Under the pieces are notes generated by a model, which was given only the letters and a program-made list of their open reading frames with translations, was not told the origin of the DNA and ran no database searches. A DNA stretch of 7,186 nucleotides from Chloroflexota bacterium (lineage in GTDB: Bacteria; Chloroflexota; Dehalococcoidia; Lucifugimonadales; JADFKI01): positions 1-7,186 of the forward strand of contig VXRI01000208.1 in the NCBI GenBank assembly GCA_009838595.1, read 5' to 3'. The position numbers and the translations under genes are program-made. Within the stretch, counting starts at the first letter, position 1; every line of letters starts with the position of its first letter. This document shows, piece after piece, positions 1-5,613 of this stretch.

Positions 1-1549
1 GCATTAGCATACCGGAGATTATGTCCAGCATCGGCGCGCCCGGCAGGTTGTGTCGCCCGTTTGGGTCGCCCTCGATGTGGAACATTGTGAGGTGCTTGCG
101 AAAGTTTTGCACTAAGGCGCTGAACTCTTCGCCTTCTGCGACATGCTGGAATATGGATGTGCTTTGCGTCCGCTCGAAGTATTCAGCCGGGTTCAGCGCC
201 GCGAACTGCACGATGGGCAGCGTTACAATGAGTGAGAACAGTGCCATTACACCGATGTTGGCTATCAGGCGGCGCCGGTCGTGCTTGCCGAATACTAGCG
301 AGTGCAGCAGCACGAACGCTATGACCAGCGCGAACAGCCTATACGCCGCGTAGAACCACATGCCAAATCCCAGCATCGTGCCTGCAAGCGCGAAGTCCAT
401 CGCGCGTCCTTTGTCGAGCGCGCGGTATGTCAGCCAAGCCGTGAGCGCGGCGAAGAACGGCGCGGTGATGCCGTGCATGCCGATGCGGCTCCAGTTGATG
501 TCCCAGCGCATTACCGCCGTCAGGAATGCTGCAATCAGCCCGGCAGCGACGCCGCTCATGTGGCGAAGCATCAGGAATATCGCCACAATGCCCGCCACAC
601 CGAACAATACCGCCACCAGCCTAGCGCTGGTTATCGACACACCCGCGAACTTGACGACCAGTGCGATGGGTAGCAGAAATAAGCTAGGCAAATTGTTCGA
701 TGGCACGTACAGCGCCGTATACGCGGGGTTTTCAGCTATGAGCCGCGCTTGGTCCAAATTGTCGGCTTCGTCGAACCATAAGCCCGGCGGAAAGCCGTCC
801 AAGTTGTACAGCCGTATGAGCAGCCCGAACAGCAATATCGCGGCGAGTGCTACCCATGGCAACAATCCGCGCGGCTCGAACGAAACACGATACCCGCGCC
901 GAAATCGCGCGATGAATGCCGACCAGCCACCATCGAACGCTGGTACAGACGCAAGCGTTAGCGCGACCGACAGCGCGTAGCTCCACCACGCCTGAGTGTA
1001 CGGCGCGCCTTTGGGGAACATATACAGGCTGAACGTCGCCGCCAGCAGTCCCATGATGAACAGCAGTACGCCGATTTGCCGCTCGGACATGCCTAAGGCT
1101 GTCATTGGACTGATTTGTGATGGACTTGGGGGTATTGGAGCAGCAGACGCCGGTGCGTCGGTCGCTTCGTTTTCGGCTGTCGCACTTGAAGGTGTCGAAG
1201 GCATGGCGGTCTCTTGCGAAGCGGGAAGCTGCGCAAGAGACGACGGCGGATGACTCGGTTTGGAAATGTCCGCCCTTTCCGACGACTTCGTATTCCGTTC
1301 AGACACGGCAACCGGGGCATTGCCAAGCAACAGTTGGAGGTCTAGCCAGAACAGCGACAGCGAGCGGCGCGACATTCTGCCTAAGGACACGGCAAACGCC
1401 AGCGCGCTCACTGCAAGCGGCGCGAGCGTCCACACGATGCCGAAAAAGGCGTAGGCGAACAGCGCGATGGCTAGGAGCGACACAGCGAACGCGATGAGCA
1501 AGAAGCGCAGCCGCACGCGGTTCATCGTGGAGGGACTGACGGATACCAT
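1..1549 (-). CDS. GT39/PMT-like membrane glycosyltransferase, 3' end cut by window edge
   Basis: An uninterrupted minus-strand frame runs from ATG at 1549 to the window edge, giving 516 residues without a stop. It reads as an integral membrane glycosyltransferase of the GT39/PMT/ArnT-like class, which moves sugars from polyprenyl-phosphate donors on the outer face of the membrane. Two hydrophobic segments (about 14-56) come first, then a Ser/Pro/Ala/Thr-rich linker (about 84-150). Further hydrophobic segments lie near 158-178, 187-203, 229-247, 286-303, 311-329, 333-349, 362-377, 386-420 and 431-450. The loop motif FDEA (D260, E261) matches the acidic pair of the first external loop in this class. 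It is followed by a typical LP-LFLLPIALV stretch and SARLVAVLFG (about 308-317). GDPNGRHNLPGAPMLD (494-509) is, from memory, common in such proteins of Chloroflexota. The start lies 9 bp after the CoA-transferase stop and has no clear Shine-Dalgarno; Met9 (1525) is an alternative start. Donor and acceptor are unknown. Confidence 0.85.
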   Translation of the reverse strand, partial: MVSVSPSTMNRVRLRFLLIAFAVSLLAIALFAYAFFGIVWTLAPLAVSALAFAVSLGRMSRRSLSLFWLDLQLLLGNAPVAVSERNTKSSERADISKPSHPPSSLAQLPASQETAMPSTPSSATAENEATDAPASAAPIPPSPSQISPMTALGMSERQIGVLLFIMGLLAATFSLYMFPKGAPYTQAWWSYALSVALTLASVPAFDGGWSAFIARFRRGYRVSFEPRGLLPWVALAAILLFGLLIRLYNLDGFPPGLWFDEADNLDQARLIAENPAYTALYVPSNNLPSLFLLPIALVVKFAGVSITSARLVAVLFGVAGIVAIFLMLRHMSGVAAGLIAAFLTAVMRWDINWSRIGMHGITAPFFAALTAWLTYRALDKGRAMDFALAGTMLGFGMWFYAAYRLFALVIAFVLLHSLVFGKHDRRRLIANIGVMALFSLIVTLPIVQFAALNPAEYFERTQSTSIFQHVAEGEEFSALVQNFRKHLTMFHIEGDPNGRHNLPGAPMLDIISGMLM

Positions 1550-1558
1550 AGGAGACTA

Positions 1559-3901
1559 CTACGTTTGAGGTGGCTCTTCGGTGGTCAGCACGCCCTTCTC
1601 GTACAGATCGTCTATTTGCGTGGCGGAATAGCCTAGTTCGGCGAGCTTTTCGCGGTTGTGCTCTCCTAACAGCGGCGTCGGTTTGCCATTGATGGCGCGT
1701 GTCTCGGCAAACGTCACGCAGTTAGCGCAGTAGTGCATCTTGCCGTATATTGCGTGCTGGTGCTCGACAAGCATGCCGTTGGCGAGTACCTGCTCGTCTT
1801 CAAAGAAGCCGATGTTGTACTGTTCGGTTACATCTGCACAGCTCACGCCCGCCGCACGCAAGCGCGCAAGCCATTCGGACGCAGGCTTTCGCGCGAATAC
1901 ATCTGTGAGCAAGTCCCACAGCGCGTCGTCATTCTCCGCTCGCTTGGATTCGGTCACAAAACGGTCGTCATCCTGCAAGTCGCTTTGTTCAATAACGGCG
2001 CAAACGATTTCCCATTCTTCCTGGCTCTCGGCTATGAGATACATCCAGCCTTGCTTGGTCTCGAAGAGCCTATGCAGCGCATTCAGTCCGTACTGCCCGC
2101 CGTCTGCGATTGGCGGCGATGTTTTGCCTTCGTAGCGCAGGAAGTCGTCTTCGCGTAGGGTTGCGCCGGCGTTTAGCAGGTTGCAATCAACCTTTTGCGC
2201 GACGCCGGTTCGTTCGCGCGCGTACAGCGCCATTATCGCCCCAAGTGCGACCATTCCGCCGGACGAGAAGTCTGTCGGCGCGAGTTGCGCGAGGAACACT
2301 GGGGGGTTGCCGCGCCCTCCCTGCGCGAACTGCAATCCCATCCACGCCTGCGCCAATGGGTCGACGCCGGGCCGATGGGCATACGGTCCGTCCCAGCCGA
2401 ATGCGGTCGTATGCGCTTGAATGAGCGCGGGATTGATCCGATGCAGGGCATCGGCGGATAGTCCCATACGGTCGGTGGCGCCCGGTCGCATATTCGCAAG
2501 CATAATGTCGGCATCGGCGGCGAGTTTCTGCGCGACCACTTGTCCTTCCGCCGTCTTAGTATTTGCTGCGACTGAGCGCTTGTTGGAGTTCAGGTACAGG
2601 AAATACTGCATTCCCGCGGGCCTGGAAATATCTCCGTATGGCGGCTCGAATTTAATGACATCCGCGCCGAGGTCTCCAAGGCATTTGCCTGCCGCCGGTC
2701 CGGCGATGACATTGGTCATCTCCATCACGCGCACGCCATCAAGCGGCGGTGCGTCTTCTCGTGGCTGAGTATCGGTCGGTTCGGACAATTCGACGCCGGC
2801 GAATTCGGAGAGAACGCTGTTGGTGTGCTGACCGCGTGTAGGACGCGGCGCGCGAACCACGCCCGGCGTGTGCGTGAACTTGATAGGATTGCCCATCTGT
2901 CTGACATCGCCGACAACTGGGTCGTGCATGTCTAGCAGCATGTCATTGGCGATGACCTGGGGGTTGTCCATCGAATCGGGCGTGGTGCTGGCACGCGCGA
3001 ACGGCACATCGGCATCTTCGAAGATGCGCTCCCACTCGGCGCACGGCTTGGTCTTGAGCACGCTCGCCACGATGTCGAACAGCTCGGCGCGCGCTTCTTC
3101 GCTTTCAGGGCGTCTGCCGTCACCGTATCTCGGATTGGCGAGCAGCTCGGCGATACCCATCACCGTTGCAGCGATGTCCACGAATCCACCGTGAATGCAG
3201 CCAATCTGAATCCAATTGCCGTCCGCGCACTCGAACACGCTATAAAACGGACCGCCGCCCGCCGTGGTGAGCTGGAATGGTCGTTGCTCTAAATGCTCGC
3301 CGATGACCTTAGGTGCGAACATCATCGCACCTGCCATAACGGAGGTATCCACCTTGCGCCCGAATCCTGTCTTCTCTCGCGCGTACAGCGAAGCGGTAAT
3401 GCCCTGCGCGGCTAGAACTGCCGTCCCAAGGTTCACAACCGGATGCACGACATGCACAGGACCTTGTCGAAATCCGGGTTGCGATGCCAGAATGCCCATG
3501 CGCGCCATTACCAAATGCTCGTCGCCGGGTTCGTCGCGCATGGGTCCTTGCTTGCCGTACGCGGTGATGGAGCAATGTACGAGACGCGGGTTGATGCGGC
3601 GCAGTTCGCCGTAGTCAATAAGCGCCTGATGCGGCGAGTGCGGCTCGAAATCTTCAATCAGCACATCGACTTGAGACGCTAACTTGTGGAAGACATCAGG
3701 CTGCGCGGAAATGTCCAGATAGACACTTTCCTTGCCTCGATCCCAGACCATATAGATCGGCTGCGTGCGGTCGTTGTTGTCATCCGGAAGTTCGAGACGG
3801 ATTACGCGCGCGCCGTTGTCGCAGAGAAACATGCCGGCTAAACCGCCCGGCCTCTGTCTCGTTAGGTCAAGCACCGTTATCCCGTCTAGTGCGCTCGGCA
3901 T
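1559..3901 (-). CDS. Tandem-domain family III (CaiB/BaiF) CoA-transferase
   Basis: This 780-residue protein is about twice the usual 380-430 residues of family III CoA-transferases, which move CoA between carboxylic acids through an aspartyl-CoA thioester intermediate. It contains two full domains, about 1-370 and 386-780, joined by an acidic, Pro-containing linker (about 371-386). The C-terminal half has the textbook motifs: GPAAGKCLGDLGADVIKFE (401-419), NSNKRSV (438-444), NMRPGATDRMGL (470-481), GPYAHRPGVDPLAQAWMGL (505-523) and the catalytic-type Asp544 in APTDFSSGG, followed by ALYARERTG. The N-terminal half is recognisable (LTRQRPGG at 13-20, DYGELRRINP at 96-105, SLYAREKTG at 171-179), but Asn157 in HPVVNLGTA replaces the catalytic Asp. 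Thus probably only one half is catalytic. ATG at 3901 is preceded by a weak GGGA about 8 nt upstream. The gene ends with tandem TAG TAG codons just before the glycosyltransferase start. Substrates cannot be read from sequence; carnitine, formate/oxalate, benzylsuccinate and 2-methylacyl racemase relatives all share this fold. Confidence 0.92.
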   Translation of the reverse strand: MPSALDGITVLDLTRQRPGGLAGMFLCDNGARVIRLELPDDNNDRTQPIYMVWDRGKESVYLDISAQPDVFHKLASQVDVLIEDFEPHSPHQALIDYGELRRINPRLVHCSITAYGKQGPMRDEPGDEHLVMARMGILASQPGFRQGPVHVVHPVVNLGTAVLAAQGITASLYAREKTGFGRKVDTSVMAGAMMFAPKVIGEHLEQRPFQLTTAGGGPFYSVFECADGNWIQIGCIHGGFVDIAATVMGIAELLANPRYGDGRRPESEEARAELFDIVASVLKTKPCAEWERIFEDADVPFARASTTPDSMDNPQVIANDMLLDMHDPVVGDVRQMGNPIKFTHTPGVVRAPRPTRGQHTNSVLSEFAGVELSEPTDTQPREDAPPLDGVRVMEMTNVIAGPAAGKCLGDLGADVIKFEPPYGDISRPAGMQYFLYLNSNKRSVAANTKTAEGQVVAQKLAADADIMLANMRPGATDRMGLSADALHRINPALIQAHTTAFGWDGPYAHRPGVDPLAQAWMGLQFAQGGRGNPPVFLAQLAPTDFSSGGMVALGAIMALYARERTGVAQKVDCNLLNAGATLREDDFLRYEGKTSPPIADGGQYGLNALHRLFETKQGWMYLIAESQEEWEIVCAVIEQSDLQDDDRFVTESKRAENDDALWDLLTDVFARKPASEWLARLRAAGVSCADVTEQYNIGFFEDEQVLANGMLVEHQHAIYGKMHYCANCVTFAETRAINGKPTPLLGEHNREKLAELGYSATQIDDLYEKGVLTTEEPPQT

Positions 3902-3988
3902 CGTTGCATTCCCGTTTCACTAAATGCTTGCGTGTGCTGGCAACCGTCGCGCATGGTACGCCTACCCGCCAGTCCAAAGATGCCGCAA

Positions 3989-3994
3989 ATTGTA
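3989..3994 (-). promoter_or_regulatory. Possible -10 box for the CoA-transferase gene
   Basis: The minus strand reads TACAAT, which matches five of six bases of the sigma-70-type -10 consensus. It lies downstream of the C-rich stretch and about 88 bp before the ATG. No good -35 hexamer lies 16-18 bp upstream, so this is a weak call resting mainly on position. Confidence 0.2.
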
Positions 3995-4034
3995 ACATGA
4001 GCGGTGGCAGAATACAGGTTAATTCCGTCAGACT

Positions 4035-4100
4035 GGCGTTTGGTTCGTCGGTTGGTCGGTATTTTCGGTTAGTTGGTGGTTGGGGGATTGTGATGGTTTT
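4035..4100 (-). terminator. Possible Rho-utilisation site after the enolase-superfamily gene
   Basis: On the minus strand this 66-nt stretch has 28 C, 29 A, 4 T and only 5 G, with many CC and CCA/CCG units at short intervals. It lies 34 nt past the TAA of the upstream gene. C-rich, G-poor and unstructured RNA just beyond a stop codon is the usual description of a Rho loading site. No intrinsic hairpin plus U tract is visible nearby. The function is inferred from composition and position only. Confidence 0.35.
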
Positions 4101-4133
4101 CCTGCTTGCCTTGTCATCGGCACGAGCGCCGGA

Positions 4134-5249
4134 TTATTCCAGAGTAGCAACCTTATGCGCTTCAATCCAATCCCAATCCAGCGCATACCCCAGCCCCGGC
4201 GCGATTGGCGCTTCGATTACTGCCCTATTATTTGGGACGATGTCTTCGATTAATCCGAACTGGTGCGCTTCGGTGGGCAGCCAGTATTCGTAGTAGGCGC
4301 AGTTTTGCACGGACCAGATTACATGTAGGTTTGCGATGTTGAGCAGCGAGTTGCCTGCCGTGCCTATCTCGCAGTTCATGCCGAAGCCTTCTGCCATTGA
4401 GCATAGCTTCTTCAAACCAGTAATGCCCAATTTTCTCGCGGTGCCGCGCACTAGGCGCAGCGCCTTCAGGCGGATGTAATGGTAGCCTGTCTGAAACTGG
4501 TTCTCCGGCTTGTCGCTCATGCAGATTGGCGTTACGAGGCGGCGGCTCAGCTCGGCGATGTTGTCGTATTCGTGCACGGGAATTGGGTCTTCGAACCAGT
4601 AGAAGCCCAGTTCGTCCGCCGCGCTGCCAATCGCCAATGCCTTGCGGAAGTCATAGCCGTTGTTCGGGTCGAGCATCAGCTCCATATCGTCGCCCACAAT
4701 GTCACGTACACCCGCCATCATCTCGATGGTGTCGGATGTACTCATCACGCCCGGGTGAATCTTGTACGCGCGATAACCGGCATCTCGTAACTGCCGCGCT
4801 TCGTCGAAATAGCCTTCAGGCGTCTCGTGGCGCGGCGGGTATGTGGCGTAGAACTCGGTCTCTTCGCGGCTTGCGCCGAGCAGCTTGTACACGGGCACGC
4901 CGGCCGCTTTGCCCGCGATGTCCCAAAGCGCCACGTCCACCGGCGCCCAGGCGTTCATGTTCAGCCCGCGCCGTCCACTCAGAATCGGCAGTCGATTCCA
5001 CAGACGCTCTCTACCGTATGCGTCTTGCCCGACGATTTCGGGCTTGAGCACATTGAGAATTGCACCGAACTGCCCGTGCCCGCCGCCTCTGAAATCACCA
5101 ACGAAGCAGTTGCCTTCCACGCCTTCGTCCGTCAAGATACGCAATACGCCCTGCTCCACTTCGCCGCGAAAGCGCCCCAAGTCGGAGTCCAACCCGGTAT
5201 CGGGCAGCGCGCGCCGCACGACTTCGATTTTGACATCAGTTACTTTCAT
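4134..5249 (-). CDS. Enolase-superfamily protein (mandelate racemase/muconate lactonizing enzyme-like)
   Basis: The 371-residue length and layout fit the enolase superfamily: an N-terminal capping domain (about 1-125) and a TIM-barrel domain (about 130-371). Members use Mg2+ to stabilise an enolate made by abstracting the alpha-proton of a carboxylate; dehydratases, racemases and cycloisomerases are known. Visible elements are WAPVDVALWDIAGKAAGVPVY (part of 101-121), YKIHPG (162-167) giving K163-x-H165 at the second strand, and metal-ligand candidates D194 (MLDPNNGYD) and E220 (YWFEDPIP). At the third ligand position there is D246 in MSDKPEN rather than the usual Glu. LVRGTARKLGITGLKKL (266-282) and CEIGTAGNSLLNIANLHV (293-310) follow the family frame but lack the Asp and His of the mandelate-racemase dyad. 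A good ribosome site (GGAG, 7 nt spacing) supports ATG 5249. It is divergent from the deacylase gene and 232 bp upstream of the CoA-transferase. No signal peptide is seen, so it is probably cytoplasmic. A sugar-acid dehydratase-like role is a guess; reaction unassigned. Confidence 0.9.
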   Translation of the reverse strand: MKVTDVKIEVVRRALPDTGLDSDLGRFRGEVEQGVLRILTDEGVEGNCFVGDFRGGGHGQFGAILNVLKPEIVGQDAYGRERLWNRLPILSGRRGLNMNAWAPVDVALWDIAGKAAGVPVYKLLGASREETEFYATYPPRHETPEGYFDEARQLRDAGYRAYKIHPGVMSTSDTIEMMAGVRDIVGDDMELMLDPNNGYDFRKALAIGSAADELGFYWFEDPIPVHEYDNIAELSRRLVTPICMSDKPENQFQTGYHYIRLKALRLVRGTARKLGITGLKKLCSMAEGFGMNCEIGTAGNSLLNIANLHVIWSVQNCAYYEYWLPTEAHQFGLIEDIVPNNRAVIEAPIAPGLGYALDWDWIEAHKVATLE

Positions 5250-5256
5250 TGCCGTT

Positions 5257-5260
5257 CTCC
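5257..5260 (-). promoter_or_regulatory. Ribosome binding site of the enolase-superfamily gene
   Basis: The minus strand reads GGAG followed by a 7-nt spacer and ATG at 5249. This supports the chosen start and is the clearest Shine-Dalgarno among the minus-strand genes in the window. Confidence 0.7.
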
Positions 5261-5273
5261 GTCCGGTGAGTTC

Positions 5274-5279
5274 ATTATA
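5274..5279 (-). promoter_or_regulatory. Candidate -10 box for the enolase-superfamily gene
   Basis: A perfect TATAAT lies on the minus strand 24 bp before the ATG at 5249, which would give a leader of about 18 nt that still includes the GGAG ribosome site. The -35 position 17 bp upstream (TCGTAA) matches the TTGACA consensus poorly, so the promoter may need an activator or the match may be chance. Confidence 0.4.
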
Positions 5280-5360
5280 GTTTAGTTCCCGTTGATTACG
5301 ATTGGCGACTGCATTGTTCGCGCTTGTTGCCGCTGCCTCAAGGCGCGCTTATTGTAGCAG

Positions 5361-5408
5361 ACGGATGTGGAGAACCGCAGAGTTGACGATAAGCCTGTTA
5401 TCATCCGT
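5361..5408. repeat. Nested inverted repeats over the candidate deacylase promoter
   Basis: ACGGATG (5361-5367) is exactly inverted as CATCCGT (5402-5408), enclosing GATAA (5388-5392) inverted as TTATC (5398-5402) with a 5-bp centre. The inner repeat sits between the candidate -35 and -10 boxes, a common place for a repressor operator or for an activator acting on a long-spacer promoter. No known regulator consensus is recognised. Confidence 0.35.
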
Positions 5409-5413
5409 AAAAT
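5383..5413 (+). promoter_or_regulatory. Candidate promoter for the deacylase gene
   Basis: TTGACG (5383-5388, five of six matches to the -35 consensus) and TAAAAT (5408-5413, five of six matches to the -10 consensus) are separated by 19 bp, slightly longer than the usual 16-18. The spacer contains the inverted repeat GATAA-N5-TTATC, which could bind a regulator. A start near 5420 would give a leader of about 190 nt that includes the 28-bp palindrome. Confidence 0.4.
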
Positions 5414-5445
5414 TCATTATAGAATCTAATCTTCCCACACAGGGG

Positions 5446-5467
5446 ATTCAATTCGACTAATTTGAAT
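5446..5467. repeat. Short inverted repeat ATTCAA-N10-TTGAAT
   Basis: Two perfect 6-bp arms lie 10 bp apart in the leader of the deacylase gene. The size and symmetry would suit a dimeric regulator, but arms this short are expected by chance in A/T-rich sequence. Confidence 0.2.
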
Positions 5468-5481
5468 ACTTGCCGGTATGC

Positions 5482-5509
5482 GTAGGGGCGACCGGCCGGT
5501 TGCACCTAC
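5482..5509. repeat. Imperfect 28-bp palindrome of the GTAGGGGCGACCGG type
   Basis: The left arm GTAGGGGCGACCGG (5482-5495) and the right arm CCGGTTGCACCTAC (5496-5509) abut with no spacer and pair at 12 of 14 positions. The two mismatches both lie in the right arm relative to a perfect GTAGGGGCGACCGG palindrome. Near-identical palindromes are, from memory, dispersed in intergenic DNA of several bacterial groups including Chloroflexota, so this looks like a decayed copy of a REP- or MITE-like element. It could also form a hairpin in the deacylase leader. No flanking target duplication is visible and no second copy occurs in the window. Confidence 0.55.
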
Positions 5510-5603
5510 CGTCGTTAAGCCGCCGCGAGTTGGACTTCGGACTCAGCCGGATATGCTGAATAGTCTGCTACCATTCGCATCATAGAAAATCTTTCAGAGC
5601 ATT

Positions 5604-5607
5604 GGAG
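5604..5607 (+). promoter_or_regulatory. Ribosome binding site deciding the deacylase start
   Basis: GGAG ends 6 nt before ATG 5614. The in-frame TTG at 5602 overlaps this site and has no Shine-Dalgarno of its own at a normal distance, so translation most likely begins at 5614. Confidence 0.7.
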
Positions 5608-5613
5608 ACGATT

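Larger units (their letters stand above)
3902..4133. other. Intergenic region between the enolase-superfamily and CoA-transferase genes
   Basis: These 232 bp between two codirectional minus-strand genes hold no convincing ORF. Read on the minus strand, they start with a short 4-bp-stem hairpin (CGGC/GCCG, 4118-4131) without a U tract. A long A/C-rich, G-poor stretch follows (4035-4100), then a possible -10 box (3989-3994) and about 88 bp of leader before the CoA-transferase ATG. The layout suggests the two genes are transcribed separately, though read-through cannot be excluded from sequence. Confidence 0.6.
5250..5613. other. Divergent regulatory region between enolase-superfamily and deacylase genes
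   Basis: This 364-bp gap between two divergently transcribed genes contains no ORF that looks coding. From left to right it holds the ribosome site and a perfect TATAAT for the leftward gene, then a set of nested inverted repeats (5361-5408) overlapping a candidate rightward promoter. A second copy of TTCATTATAG (5413-5422), an ATTCAA/TTGAAT inverted repeat (5446-5467), an imperfect 28-bp palindrome (5482-5509) and the ribosome site of the deacylase gene follow. The region is richer in A/T than the flanking genes around 5380-5470, as expected for promoters. No regulator gene is present in the window. Confidence 0.7.

Noticed and set aside
360..980. Plus-strand open frame of 206 codons
   Set aside because: It lies antisense to the GT39-like gene, has a Ser/Ala/Arg-rich composition with no recognisable motif, and the minus-strand reading has clear membrane helices and family motifs.
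1733..2158. Plus-strand open frame of 141 codons with some hydrophobic stretches
   Set aside because: It is antisense to the C-terminal CoA-transferase domain, whose conserved motifs are intact across the interval.
4118..4131. CGGC/GCCG hairpin just after the enolase-superfamily stop as an intrinsic terminator
   Set aside because: The stem is only 4 bp and no U-rich tract follows on the minus strand.
4134..5249. Assignment of the enolase-superfamily protein as an N-succinylamino-acid racemase, despite the neighbouring D-acylase
   Set aside because: That family needs a Lys-x-Lys and an opposing Lys; the second-strand motif here is K163-x-H165 and no clear opposing catalytic Lys is evident.
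5602..5613. TTG at 5602 as start of the deacylase
   Set aside because: It overlaps the GGAG ribosome site, which is ideally placed for ATG 5614, and the protein family begins near Met-Leu-Asp-Ile-Leu-Ile.
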